The translations under genes were made by a program, and so were the position numbers. This document shows, in pieces, positions 37,800-50,923 of a stretch of DNA of 64,000 nucleotides. The DNA comes from Ptiloglossa arizonensis (taxonomy: Eukaryota; Arthropoda; Insecta; Hymenoptera; Colletidae), in contig NW_027478521.1 in the NCBI RefSeq assembly GCF_051014685.1, positions 248,001-312,000 on the forward strand, written 5' to 3'. Under the pieces are notes generated by a model that worked only from the letters and a program-made list of their open reading frames with translations, was not told where the DNA came from and did no database searches. Numbering within the stretch: the first letter of the stretch is position 1; every line of letters begins with the position of its first letter.

Positions 37800-39024
37800 T
37801 TCCCCAAGTCCGTTCTAGTTATTCGTTTCGAGCATCAGAACTGCGAAAATTTTGAGTTTCTCAAGCGTTTCTTACCTCCAAACTGCCATATCTCGCGAAA
37901 GGATTGACCAATCCGCAAAATTTCTGTTGCATCTGAAAGTAGAAATTCGCCCGATTACAACGGTATGCGTACTTTTCCCCTAGTCCGTTCTAGTTATTCG
38001 TTTCGAGCATCAGAACTGCGAAAATTTTGAGTTTTTCAAGCGTTTCTTACATCCAAATTGCCATACCTCGCGAACGGATTGAGCAATTCGCAAAATTTCT
38101 GTTGCATCTGAAGGTAGAAACTCGCCCGTTTACAACGGTATGCGTACTTTTCCCCTAGGCCGTTCTAGTTATTCGTTTCGAGCATCAGAACTGCGGAAAT
38201 TTTGAGTTTCTCAAGCGTTTCTTACTTCCAAACCGCCATATCTCGCGAACGGATTGACCAATCCGCAAAATTTCTGTTGCATCTGAAAGTAGAAACTCGC
38301 CCGATTACAACGGTATGCGTACTTTTCCCCTAGGCCGTTCTAGTTAATCGTTTCGAGCATCAGAACTGCGAAAATTTTGAGTTTCTCAAGCGTTTCTTAC
38401 TTCCAAACTGCCATATCTCGCGAACGGATTGACCAATCCGCAAAATTTCTGTTGCATCTGAAAGTAGAAACTCGCCCGATTACAACGGTATGCGTACTTT
38501 TCCCGTAGGCCGTTGTAGTTATTCGTTTCGAGCATGAGAACTGCGAAAATTTTGTGTTTCTCAAGTGTTTCATACTTCCAAACTGCCATATCTCGCGAAC
38601 GGATTGACCAATCCGCAAAATTTCTGTTGCATCTGAAAGTAGAAACTCGCCCGATTACAACGGTATGCGTACTTTTCCCCTAGTCCGTTCTAGTTATTCG
38701 TTTCGAGCATCAGAACTGCGAAAATTTTGAGTTTTTCAAGCGTTCCTTACTTCCAAATTGCCATACCTCGCGAACGGATTGAGCAATCCGCAAAATTTCT
38801 GTTGCATCTGAAGGTAGAATCTCGCCCGTTTACAACAGTATGCGTACTTTTCCCCTAGGCCGTTCTAGTTATTCGTTTCGAGCATCAGAACTGCGAAAAT
38901 TTTGAGTTTCTCAAGCGTTTCTTACTTCCAAACCGCCATACCTCGCGAACGGATTGACCAATTCGCAAAATTTCTGTTGCATCTGAAAGTAGAAACTCGC
39001 CCGATTACAACGGTATGCGTACTT
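37800..39024 (+). repeat. 7-mer linker N E' F O P E F, second-type copy
   Basis: The order is the same as at 22,575. It begins from an I monomer: the preceding tail reads cccaatta followed by gcgcacgtttccccaag, which is a join of I to N. It carries gtagaatctcg at 38,818 and ctgcggaaat at 38,196. Confidence 0.88.
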
Positions 39025-40948
39025 TTCCCCTAGGCCGTTCTAGTTAATCGTTTCGAGCATCAGAACTGCGAAAATTTTGAGTTTCTCAAGCGTTTCTTAC
39101 TTCCAAACTGCCATATCTCGCGAACGGATTGACCAATCCGCAAAATTTCTGTTGCATCTGAAAGTAGAAACTCGCCCGATTACAACGGTATGCGTACTTT
39201 TCCCGTAGGACGTTGTAGTTATTCGTTTCGAGCATGAGAACTGCGAAAATTTTGTGTTTCTCAAGTGTTTCATACTTCCAAACTGCCATATCTCGCGAAC
39301 GGATTGACCAATCCGCAAAATTTCTGTTGCATCTGAAAGTAGAAACTCGCCCGATTACAACGGTATGCGTACTTTTCCCCTAGACCGTTCTAGTTATGCT
39401 TGTCGAGCATCAGAACTGCGAAAATTTTGAGTTTCTCAAGCGTTTCTTACTTCCAAACTGCCATATCTCGCGAACGGATTGACCAATCCGCAAAATTTCT
39501 GTTGCATCTGAAAGTACAAACTCGCCCGATTACAACGGTATGCCTACTTTTCCCCTAGGCCGTTCTAGTTATTCGTTTCGAGCATCAGAACTGCGAAAAT
39601 GTTGAGTTTCTCAAGCGTTTCTTACCTACAAACTGCCATATCTCGCGAACGGATTGACCAATCCGCAAAATTTCTGTTGCATCTGAAAGTAGAAACACGC
39701 CCGATTACAACGGTATGCGTACTTTTCCCCTAGTCCGTTCTGGTTATTCGTTTCGAGCATCAGATCTGCGAAAATTTTGAGTTTCTCAAGCGTTTCTTAC
39801 CTCCAAACTGCCATATCTCGCGAACGGATTGACCAATCCGCAAAATTTCTGTTGCATCTGAAAGTAGAAACTCGCCCGATTACAACGGAATGCGTACTTT
39901 TCCCCTAGGCCGTTCTAGTTATTCGTTTCGAGCATCAGAACTGCGAAAATTTTGAGTTTCTCAAGCGTTTCTTACTTCCAAACCGCCATATCTCGCGAAC
40001 GGATTGACCAATCCGCAAAATTTCTGTTGCATCTGAAAGTAGAAACTCGCCCGATTACAACGGTATGCGTACTTTTCCCCTAGGCCGTTCTAGTTAATCG
40101 TTTCGAGCATCAGAACTGCGAAAATTTTGAGTTTCTCAAGCGTTTCTTACTTCCAAACTGCCATATCTCGCGAACGGATTGACCAATCCGCAAAATTTCT
40201 GTTGCATCTGAAAGTAGAAACTCGCCCGATTACAACGGTATGCGTACTTTTCCCGTAGGACGTTGTAGTTATTCGTTTCGAGCATGAGAACTGCGAAAAT
40301 TTTGTGTTTCTCAAGTGTTTCATACTTCCAAACTGGCATATCTCGCGAACGGATTGACCAATCCGCAAAATTTCTGTTGCATCTGAAAGTAGAAACTCGC
40401 CCGATTACAACGGTATGCGTACTTTTCCCCTAGACCGTTCTAGTTATGCTTGTCGAGCATCAGAACTGCGAAAATTTTGAGTTTCTCAAGCGTTTCTTAC
40501 TTCCAAACTGCCATATCTCGCGAACGGATTGACCAATCCGCAAAATTTCTGTTGCATCTGAAAGTACAAACTCGCCCGATTACAACGGTATGCCTACTTT
40601 TCCCCTAGGCCGTTCTAGTTATTCGTTTCGAGCATCAGAACTGCGAAAATGTTGAGTTTCTCAAGCGTTTCTTACCTACAAACTGCCATATCTCGCGAAC
40701 GGATTGACCAATCCGCAAAATTTCTGTTGCATCTGAAAGTAGAAACACGCCCGATTACAACGGTATGCGTACTTTTCCCCTAGTCCGTTCTGGTTATTCG
40801 TTTCGAGCATCAGAACTGCGAAAATTTGAGTTTCTCAAGCGTTTCTTACCTCCAAACTGCCATATCTCGCGAACGGATTGACCAATCCGCAAAATTTCTG
40901 TTGCATCTGAAAGTAGAAACTCGCCCGATTACAACGGTAAATGTAGTT
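39025..40948 (+). repeat. 6-mer HOR O P W'' V' Z F, nearly two copies (1,050-bp period)
   Basis: Eleven monomers: O P W'' V' Z F O P W'' V' Z. The period is 1,050 bp (39,086 to 40,136 for the same landmark). P here has taggacg, unlike P at 38,500 (taggccg). Z is marked by an agtccgttctgg start and a ggaatgcg tail. The second P has actggcat. The last Z has the 1-bp deletion at about 40,822 and an H-type lead-in (aaatgtag). Confidence 0.88.
40820..40830 (+). other. 1-bp deletion in the A4T4 tract
   Basis: AAAATTTTGAG reads AAAATTTGAG in this Z monomer, and all later monomer starts shift to -1 mod 175. The duplicate Z at 52,674 has the full tract, so the deletion arose after the 7.9-kb duplication, or is a sequencing error in a homopolymer. 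Confidence 0.9.
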
Positions 40949-42523
40949 TTCCCTTAGGCCGTTCTAGTTATTCGTTTCGAGCATCAGAACTGCGAAAATG
41001 TTGAGTTTCTCAAGCGTTTCTTACCTACAAACTGCCATATCTCGCGAACGGATTGACCAATCCGCAAAATTTCTGTTGCATCTGAAAGTAGAAATTCGCC
41101 GGATTACAACGGTGTGCGTACTTTTCCCCTAGACCGTTCTAGTTATTCGTTTCGAGCATCAGAACTGCGAAAATGTTGAGTTTCTCAAGCGTTTCTTACT
41201 TCCAAACTGCCATATCTCGCGAACGGATTGACCATTCCGCAAAATTTCTGTTGCATCTGAAAGTAGAAACTCGCCCAATTACAACGGTATGCGTACTGTT
41301 CCCCTAGGCCGTACTGGTTATTCGTTTCGAGCATCAGAACTGTGAAAATTTTGAGTTTCTCAACCGTTTCTTACCTCCAAACTGCCATATCACGCGAACG
41401 GATTGACCAATCCGCAAAATTTCTGTTGCATCTGAAAGTAGAAATTCGCCCGATTACAACGGTATGCGTACTTTTCCCCTAGACCGCTATAGTTATGCTT
41501 GTCGAGCATCAGAACTGCGAAAATTTTGAGTTTCTCAAGCGTTTCTTACCTCCAAACTGCCATATCTCGCGAACGGATTGACCAATCCGCAAAATTTCTG
41601 TTGCATCTGAAAGTAGAAACTCGCCCGATTACAACGGTATGCGTACTTTTCCCCTAGTCCGTTCTAGTTATTCGTTTCGAGCATCAGAACTGCGAAAATT
41701 TTGAGTTTTTCAAGCGTTTCTTACTTCCAAATTGCCATACCTCGCGAACGGATTGAGCAATCCGCAAAATTTCTGTTGCATCTGAAGGTAGAAACTCGCC
41801 CGTTTACAACGGTATGCGTACTTTTCCCCTAGGCCGTTCTAGTTATTCGTTTCGAGAATCAGAACTGCGAAAATTTTGAGTTTCTCAAGCGTTTCTTACT
41901 TCCAAACCGCCATATCTCGCGAACGGATTGACCAATCCGCAAAATTTCTGTTGCATCTGAAAGTAGAAACTCGCCCGATTACAACGGTATGCGTACTTTT
42001 CCCCTAGGCCGTTCTAGTTCATCGTTTCGAGCATCAGAACTGCGAAAATTTTGAGTTTCTCAAGCGTTTCTTACCTCCAAACTGCCATATCTCGCGAACG
42101 GATTGACCAATCCGCAAAATTTCTGTTGCATCTGAAAGTAGAAACTCGCCCGATTACAACGGTATGCGTACTTTTCCCCTAGGCCGTTCTAGTTAATCGT
42201 TTCGAGCATCAGAACTGCGAAAATTTTGAGATTCTCAAGCGTTTCTTACTTCCAAACCGCCATATCTCGCGAACGGATTGACCAATCCGCAAAATTTCTG
42301 TTGCATCTGAAAGTAGAAACTCGCCCGATTACAACGGTATGCGTACTTTTCCCCTAGCCCGTTCTAGTTAATCGTTTCGAGCATCAGAACTGCGAAAATT
42401 TTGAGTTTCTCAAGCGTTTCTTACTTCCAAACTGCCATATCTCGCGAACGGATTGACCAATCCGCAAAATTTCTGTTGCATCTGAAAGTAGAAATTCGCC
42501 CGATTACAACGGTATGCGTACTT
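40949..42523 (+). repeat. 9-monomer mosaic H I J K/B E F G Q R/V
   Basis: H to K match 30,100-30,799 at an offset of 10,849 bp (shared tcacgcg and accgctatag). The K unit at 41,474 turns into B (actcg tail) and continues to E F G Q, matching 31,850-32,550 at an offset of 9,799 bp. The unit at 42,349 starts as R and ends as V (attcg tail), with the switch between offsets 80 and 93, then continues to W. So three source segments were joined within 1.6 kb. Confidence 0.87.
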
Positions 42524-44973
42524 TTCCCCTAGACCGTTCTAGTTATGCTTGTCGAGCATCAGAACTGCGAAAATTTTGAGTTTCTCAAGCGTTTCTTACT
42601 TCCAAACTGCCACATCTCGCGAACGGATTGACCAATCCGCAAAATTTCTGTTGCATCTGAAAGTAGAAACTCGCCCGATTACAACGGTAGGTGCAGTTTT
42701 CCCCTAGGCCGTTCTATTTATTCGTTTCGAGCATCAGAACTGCGAAAATGTTGAGTTTCTCAAGCGTTTCTTACCTACAAACTGCCATATCTCGCGAACG
42801 GATTGACCAATCCGCAAAATTTCTGTTGCATCTGAAAGTAGAAAGTCGCCCGATTACAACGGTATGCGTACTTTTCCCCTAGACCGTTCTAGCTATGCTT
42901 GTCGAGCATCAGAACTGCGAAAATTTTGAGTTTCTCAAGCGTTTCTTACCTCCAAACTGCCATATCTCGCGAACGGATTGACCAATCCGCAAAATTTCTG
43001 TTGCATCTGAAAGTAGAAAGCCGCCCGATTACAACGGTATGCGTACTTTTCCCCTAGAACGTTCTGGTTATGCTTGTCGAGCATCAGAACTGCGAAAATT
43101 TTGAGTTTCTCAAGCGTTTCTTACCTCCAAACTGCCATATCTCGCGAACGGATTGACCAATCCGCAAAATTTCTGTTGCATCTGAAAGTAGAAACTCGCC
43201 CGATTACAACGGTAGATGTAGTTTTCCCTTAGGCCGTTCTAGTTATTCGTTTCGAGCATCAGAACTGCGAAAATGTTGAGTTTCTCAAGCGTTTCTTACC
43301 TACAAACTGCCATATCTCGCGAACGGATTGACCAATCCGCAAAATTTCTGTTGCATCTGAAAGTAGAAATTCGCCGGATTACAACGGTGTGCGTACTTTT
43401 CCCCTAGACCGTTCTAGTTATTCGTTTCGAGCATCAGAACTGCGAAAATGTTGAGTTTCTCAAGCGTTTCTTACCTCCAAACTGCCATATCTCGCGAACG
43501 GATTGACCATTCCGCAAAATTTCTGTTGCATCTGAAAGTAGAAACTCGCCCAATTACAACGGTATGCGTACTGTTCCCCTAGGCCGTACTGGTTATTCGT
43601 TTCGAGCATCAGAACTGTGAAAATTTTGAGTTTCTCAACCGTTTCTTACCTCCAAACTGCCATATCTCGCGAACGGATTGACCAATCCGCAAAATTTCTG
43701 TTGCATCTGAAAGTAGAAATTCGCCCGATTACAACGGTATGCGTACTTTTCCCCTAGACCGCTCTAGTTATGCTTGTCGAGCATCAGAACTGCGAAAATT
43801 TTGAGTTTCTCAAGCGTTTCTTACCTCCAAACTGCCATATCTCGCGAACGGATTGACCAATCCGCAAAATTTCTGTTGCATCTGAAAGTAGAAAGTCGCC
43901 CGATTACAACGGTATGCGTACTTTTCCCCTAGAACGTTCTGGTTATGCTTGTCGAGCATCAGAACTGCGAAAATTTTGAGTTTCTCAAGCGTTTCTTACC
44001 TCCAAACTGCCATATCTCGCGAACGGATTGACCAATCCGTAAAATTTCTGTTGCATCTGAAAGTAGTAACTCGCCCGATTACAACGGTATGCGTACTTTT
44101 CCCCTAGGCCGTTCTAGTTATTCGTTTCGAGCATCAGAACTGCGAAAATTTTGAGTTTCTCAAGCGTTTCTTACCTCCAAACTGCCATATCTCGCGAACG
44201 GATTGACCAATCCGCAAAATTTCTGTTGCATCTGAAAGTAGAAACTCGCCCGATTACAACGGTATGCGTACTTTTCCCCTAGGCCGTTCTGGTTATTCGT
44301 TTCGAGTATCAGAACTGTGATAATTTTGAATTTCTCGACCGTTTCTTGCCTCCAAACTGCCATATCTCGCGAACGGATTGACCAATCCGCAAAATTTCTG
44401 TTGCATCTGAAAGTAGAAACTCGCCCGATTACAACGGTATGCGTACGTTTCCCCAAGTCCGTTCTAGTTATTCGTTTCGAGCATCAGAACTGCGAAAATT
44501 TTGAGTTTCTCAAGCGTTTCTTACTTCCAAACCGCCATATCTCGCGAACGGATTGACCAATCCGCAAAATTTCTGTTGCATCTGAAAGTAGAAACTCGCC
44601 CGATTACAATGGTATGCGTACTTTTCCCCTAGCCCGTTCTAGTTAATCGTTTCGAGCATCAGAACTGCGAAAATTTTGAGTTTCTCAAGCGTTTCTTACT
44701 TCCAAACTGCCATATTTCGCGAACGGATTGACCAATCCGCAAAATTTCTGATGCATCTGAAAGTAGAAACTCGCCAGATTACAACGGTATGCGTACTTTT
44801 CCCCTAGGCCGTTCTGGTTATTCGTTTCGAGCATCAGAACTGTGTAAATTTTGAGTTTCTCAACCGTTTCTTACCTCCAAACTGCCGTATCTCGCGAACG
44901 GATTGACCAATCCGCAAAATTTCTGTTGCATCTGAAAGTAGAAAGTCGCCCGATTACAACGGTATGCGTACTT
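42524..44973 (+). repeat. 14-mer HOR copy 1 (2,450 bp)
   Basis: The order is W X Y L' H I J K L A M N/Q R S. It matches 33,075-35,524 at an offset of 9,449 bp and is directly repeated at 44,974. The final S joins straight to W of the next copy, skipping T and V. The W tail here reads ggtgcag where all others have ggtgtag. Confidence 0.9.
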
Positions 44974-47423
44974 TTCCCCTAGACCGTTCTAGTTATGCTT
45001 GTCGAGCATCAGAACTGCGAAAATTTTGAGTTTCTCAAGCGTTTCTTACTTCCAAACTGCCACATCTCGCGAACGGATTGACCAATCCGCAAAATTTCTG
45101 TTGCATCTGAAAGTAGAAACTCGCCCGATTACAACGGTAGGTGTAGTTTTCCCCTAGGCCGTTCTATTTATTCGTTTCGAGCATCAGAACTGCGAAAATG
45201 TTGAGTTTCTCAAGCGTTTCTTACCTACAAACTGCCATATCTCGCGAACGGATTGACCAATCCGCAAAATTTCTGTTGCATCTGAAAGTAGAAAGTCGCC
45301 CGATTACAACGGTATGCGTACTTTTCCCCTAGACCGTTCTAGCAATGCTTGTCGAGCATCAGAACTGCGAAAATTTTGAGTTTCTCAAGCGTTTCTTACC
45401 TCCAAACTGCCATATCTCGCGAACGGATTGACCAATCCGCAAAATTTCTGTTGCATCTGAAAGTAGAAAGCCGCCCGATTACAACGGTATGCGTACTTTT
45501 CCCCTAGAACGTTCTGGTTATGCTTGTCGAGCATCAGAACTGCGAAAATTTTGAGTTTCTCAAGCGTTTCTTACCTCCAAACTGCCATATCTCGCGAACG
45601 GATTGACCAATCCGCAAAATTTCTGTTGCATCTGAAAGTAGAAACTCGCCCGATTACAACGGTAGATGTAGTTTTCCCTTAGGCCGTTCTAGTTATTCGT
45701 TTCGAGCATCAGAACTGCGAAAATGTTGAGTTTCTCAAGCGTTTCTTACCTACAAACTGCCATATCTCGCGAACGGATTGACCAATCCGCAAAATTTCTG
45801 TTGCATCTGAAAGTAGAAATTCGCCGGATTACAACGGTGTGCGTACTTTTCCCCTAGACCGTTCTAGTTATTCGTTTCGAGCATCAGAACTGCGAAAATG
45901 TTGAGTTTCTCAAGCGTTTCTTACCTCCAAACTGCCATATCTCGCGAACGGATTGACCATTCCGCAAAATTTCTGTTGCATCTGAAAGTAGAAACTCGCC
46001 CAATTACAACGGTATGCGTACTGTTCCCCTAGGCCGTACTGGTTATTCGTTTCGAGCATCAGAACTGTGAAAATTTTGAGTTTCTCAACCGTTTCTTACC
46101 TCCAAACTGCCATATCTCGCGAACGGATTGACCAATCCGCAAAATTTCTGTTGCATCTGAAAGTAGAAATTCGCCCGATTACAACGGTATGCGTACTTTT
46201 CCCCTAGACCGCTCTAGTTATGCTTGTCGAGCATCAGAACTGCGAAAATTTTGAGTTTCTCAAGCGTTTCTTACCTCCAAACTGCCATATCTCGCGAACG
46301 GATTGACCAATCCGCAAAATTTCTGTTGCATCTGAAAGTAGAAAGTCGCCCGATTACAACGGTATGCGTACTTTTCCCCTAGAACGTTCTGGTTATGCTT
46401 GTCGAGCATCAGAACTGCGAAAATTTTGAGTTTCTCAAGCGTTTCTTACCTCCAAACTGCCATATCTCGCGAACGGATTGACCAATCCGTAAAATTTCTG
46501 TTGCATCTGAAAGTAGTAACTCGCCCGATTACAACGGTATGCGTACTTTTCCCCTAGGCCGTTCTAGTTATTCGTTTCGAGCATCAGAACTGCGAAAATT
46601 TTGAGTTTCTCAAGCGTTTCTTACCTCCAAACTGCCATATCTCGCGAACGGATTGACCAATCCGCAAAATTTCTGTTGCATCTGAAAGTAGAAACTCGCC
46701 CGATTACAACGGTATGCGTACTCTTCCCCTAGGCCGTTCTGGTTATTCGTTTCGAGTATCAGAACTGTGATAATTTTGAATTTCTCGACCGTTTCTTGCC
46801 TCCAAACTGCCATATCTCGCGAACGGATTGACCAATCCGCAAAATTTCTGTTGCATCTGAAAGTAGAAACTCGCCCGATTACAACGGTATGCGTACGTTT
46901 CCCCAAGTCCGTTCTAGTTATTCGTTTCGAGCATCAGAACTGCGAAAATTTTGAGTTTCTCAAGCGTTTCTTACTTCCAAACCGCCATATCTCGCGAACG
47001 GATTGACCAATCCGCAAAATTTCTGTTGCATCTGAAAGTAGAAACTCGCCCGATTACAATGGTATGCGTACTTTTCCCCTAGCCCGTTCTAGTTAATCGT
47101 TTCGAGCATCAGAACTGCGAAAATTTTGAGTTTCTCAAGCGTTTCTTACTTCCAAACTGCCATATTTCGCGAACGGATTGACCAATCCGCAAAATTTCTG
47201 ATGCATCTGAAAGTAGAAACTCGCCAGATTACAACGGTATGCGTACTTTTCCCCTAGGCCGTTCTGGTTATTCGTTTCGAGCATCAGAACTGTGTAAATT
47301 TTGAGTTTCTCAACCGTTTCTTACCTCCAAACTGCCGTATCTCGCGAACGGATTGACCAATCCGCAAAATTTCTGTTGCATCTGAAAGTAGAAAGTCGCC
47401 CGATTACAACGGTATGCGTACTT
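44974..47423 (+). repeat. 14-mer HOR copy 2 (2,450 bp)
   Basis: The order is W X Y L' H I J K L A M N/Q R S again. The same landmarks are 2,450 bp apart (for example 44,160 and 46,610). Private changes are agcaatgct in Y (about 45,350) and tactcttcc before M (about 46,722). The unit also belongs to the large duplication that matches 33,075 onward. Confidence 0.9.
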
Positions 47424-49698
47424 TTCCCCTAGGCCGTTCTAGTTATTCGTTTCGAGCATCAGAACTGCGAAAATGTTGAGTTTCTCAAGCGTTTCTTACC
47501 TACAAACTGCCATATCTCGCGAACGGATTGACCAATCCGTAAAATTTCTGTTGCATCTGAAAGTAGAAACTCGCCCGATTACAACGGTATGCGTACTTTT
47601 CCCCTAGGCCGTTCTAGTTATTCGTTTCGAGCATCAGAACTGCGAAAATGTTGAGTTTCTCAAGCGTTTCTTACCTACAAACTGCCATATCTCGCGAACG
47701 GATTGACCAATCCGCAAAATTTCTGTTGCATCTGAAAGTAGAAATTCGCCCGATTACAACGGTATGCGTACTTTTCCCCTAGACCGTTCTAGTTATGCTT
47801 GTCGAGCATCAGAACTGCGAAAATTTTGAGTTTCTCAAGCGTTTCTTACTTCCAAACTGCCACATCTCGCGAACGGATTGACCAATCCGCAAAATTTCTG
47901 TTGCATCTGAAAGTAGAAACTCGCCCGATTACAACGGTAGGTGTAGTTTTCCCCTAGGCCGTTCTATTTATTCGTTTCGAGCATCAGAACTGCGAAAATG
48001 TTGAGTTTCTCAAGCGTTTCTTACCTACAAACTGCCATATCTCGCGAACGGATTGACCAATCCGAAAAATTTCTGTTGCATCTGAAAGTAGAAAGTCGCC
48101 CGATTACAACGGTATGCGTACTTTTCCCCTAGACCGTTCTAGCTATGCTTGTCGAGCATCAGAACTGCGAAAATTTTGAGTTTCTCAAGCGTTTCTTACC
48201 TCCAAACTGCCATATCTCGCGAACGGATTGACCAATCCTCAAAATTTCTGTTGCATCTGAAAGTAGAAAGCCGCCCGATTACAACGGTATGCGTACTTTT
48301 CCCCTAGAACGTTCTGGTTATGCTTGTCGAGCATCAGAACTGCGAAAATTTTGAGTTTCTCAAGCGTTTCTTACCTCCAAACTGCCATATCTCGCGAACG
48401 GATTGACCAATCCGCAAAATTTCTGTTGCATCTGAAAGTAGAAACTCGCCCGATTACAACGGTAGATGTAGTTTTCCCTTAGGCCGTTCTAGTTATTCGT
48501 TTCGAGCATCAGAACTGCGAAAATGTTGAGTTTCTCAAGCGTTTCTTACCTACAAACTGCCATATCTCGCGAACGGATTGACCAATCCGCAAAATTTCTG
48601 TTGCATCTGAAAGTAGAAATTCGCCGGATTACAACGGTGTGCGTACTTTTCCCCTAGACCGTTCTAGTTATTCGTTTCGAGCATCAGAACTGCGAAAATG
48701 TTGAGTTTCTCAAGCGTTTCTTACCTCCAAACTGCCATATCTCGCGAACGGATTGACCATTCCGCAAAATTTCTGTTGCATCTGAAAGTAGAAACTCGCC
48801 CAATTACAACGGTATGCGTACTGTTCCCCTAGGCCGTACTGGTTATTCGTTTCGAGCATCAGAACTGTGAAAATTTTGAGTTTCTCAACCGTTTCTTACC
48901 TCCAAACTGCCATATCTCGCGAACGGATTGACCAATCCGCAAAATTTCTGTTGCATCTGAAAGTAGAAATTCGCCCGATTACAACGGTGTGCGTACTTTT
49001 CCCCTAGACCGCTCTAGTTATTCGTTTCGAGCATCAGAACTGCGAAAATGTTGAGTTTCTCAAGCGTTTCTTACCTCCAAACTGCCATATCTCGCGAACG
49101 GATTGACCAATCCGCAAAATTTCTGTTGCATCTGAAAGTAGAAAGTCGCCCGATTACAACGGTATGCGTACTTTTCCCCTAGAACGTTCTGGTTATGCTT
49201 GTCGAGCATCAGAACTGCGAAAATTTTGAGTTTCTCAAGCGTTTCTTACCTCCAAACTGCCATATCTCGCGAACGGATTGACCAATCCGCAAAATTTCTG
49301 TTGCATCTGAAAGTAGAAACTCGCCCGATTACAACGGTAGATGTAGTTTTCCCTTAGGCCGTTCTAGTTATTCGTTTCGAGCATCAGAACTGCGAAAATG
49401 TTGAGTTTCTCAAGCGTTTCTTACCTACAAACTGCCATATCTCGCGAACGGATTGACCAATCCGCAAAATTTCTGTTGCATCTGAAAGTAGAAATTCGCC
49501 GGATTACAACGGTGTGCGTACTTTTCCCCTAGACCGTTCTAGTTATTCGTTTCGAGCATCAGAACTGCGAAAATGTTGAGTTTCTCAAGCGTTTCTTACC
49601 TCCAAACTGCCATATCTCGCGAACGGATTGACCATTCCGCAAAATTTCTGTTGCATCTGAAAGTAGAAACTCGCCCAATTACAACGGTATGCGCACGT
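47424..49698 (+). repeat. 13-monomer block V/T V W X Y L' H I J K* L' H I
   Basis: It corresponds to 35,525-37,799 in the first copy of the large duplication, with the two converted monomers noted there. Private changes include atcctcaa at about 48,236 and ggtgtgcg before K* at about 48,987. Confidence 0.86.
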
Positions 49699-50923
49699 TT
49701 CCCCAAGTCCGTTCTAGTTATTCGTTTCGAGCATCAGAACTGCGAAAATTTTGAGTTTCTCAAGCGTTTCTTACCTCCAAACTGCCATATCTCGCGAAAG
49801 GATTGACCAATCCGCAAAATTTCTGTTGCATCTGAAAGTAGAAATTCGCCCGATTACAACGGTATGCGTACTTTTCCCCTAGTCCGTTCTAGTTATTCGT
49901 TTCGAGCATCAGAACTGCGAAAATTTTGAGTTTTTCAAGCGTTTCTTACATCCAAATTGCCATACCTCGCGAACGGATTGAGCAATTCGCAAAATTTCTG
50001 TTGCATCTGAAGGTAGAAACTCGCCCGTTTACAACGGTATGCGTACTTTTCCCCTAGGCCGTTCTAGTTATTCGTTTCGAGCATCAGAACTGCGGAAATT
50101 TTGAGTTTCTCAAGCGTTTCTTACTTCCAAACCGCCATATCTCGCGAACGGATTGACCAATCCGCAAAATTTCTGTTGCATCTGAAAGTAGAAACTCGCC
50201 CGATTACAACGGTATGCGTACTTTTCCCCTAGGCCGTTCTAGTTAATCGTTTCGAGCATCAGAACTGCGAAAATTTTGAGTTTCTCAAGCGTTTCTTACT
50301 TCCAAACTGCCATATCTCGCGAACGGATTGACCAATCCGCAAAATTTCTGTTGCATCTGAAAGTAGAAACTCGCCCGATTACAACGGTATGCGTACTTTT
50401 CCCGTAGGCCGTTGTAGTTATTCGTTTCGAGCATGAGAACTGCGAAAATTTTGTGTTTCTCAAGTGTTTCATACTTCCAAACTGCCATATCTCGCGAACG
50501 GATTGACCAATCCGCAAAATTTCTGTTGCATCTGAAAGTAGAAACTCGCCCGATTACAACGGTATGCGTACTTTTCCCCTAGTCCGTTCTAGTTATTCGT
50601 TTCGAGCATCAGAACTGCGAAAATTTTGAGTTTTTCAAGCGTTCCTTACTTCCAAATTGCCATACCTCGCGAACGGATTGAGCAATCCGCAAAATTTCTG
50701 TTGCATCTGAAGGTAGAATCTCGCCCGTTTACAACAGTATGCGTACTTTTCCCCTAGGCCGTTCTAGTTATTCGTTTCGAGCATCAGAACTGCGAAAATT
50801 TTGAGTTTCTCAAGCGTTTCTTACTTCCAAACCGCCATACCTCGCGAACGGATTGACCAATTCGCAAAATTTCTGTTGCATCTGAAAGTAGAAACTCGCC
50901 CGATTACAACGGTATGCGTACTT
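49699..50923 (+). repeat. 7-mer linker N E' F O P E F, duplicated copy
   Basis: It is the partner of 37,800-39,024 at 11,899 bp and shares its private ctgcggaaat and gtagaatctcg variants. Confidence 0.88.

Larger units (their letters stand above)
33047..40938 (+). repeat. Large segmental duplication, copy 1 (about 7.9 kb)
   Basis: This stretch corresponds to about 44,946-52,837 at a constant offset of 11,899 bp (68 monomers minus the 1-bp deletion near 40,822). Private markers shared by both copies include ccgaaaaat (36,164 and 48,063), gcgcacg (37,793 and 49,692), ctgcggaaat (38,196 and 50,095), gtagaatctcg (38,818 and 50,717), cagatctgcg (39,765 and 51,664) and actggcat (40,336 and 52,235). 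I noted about half a dozen single-base differences plus two short converted tracts. Confidence 0.9.
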
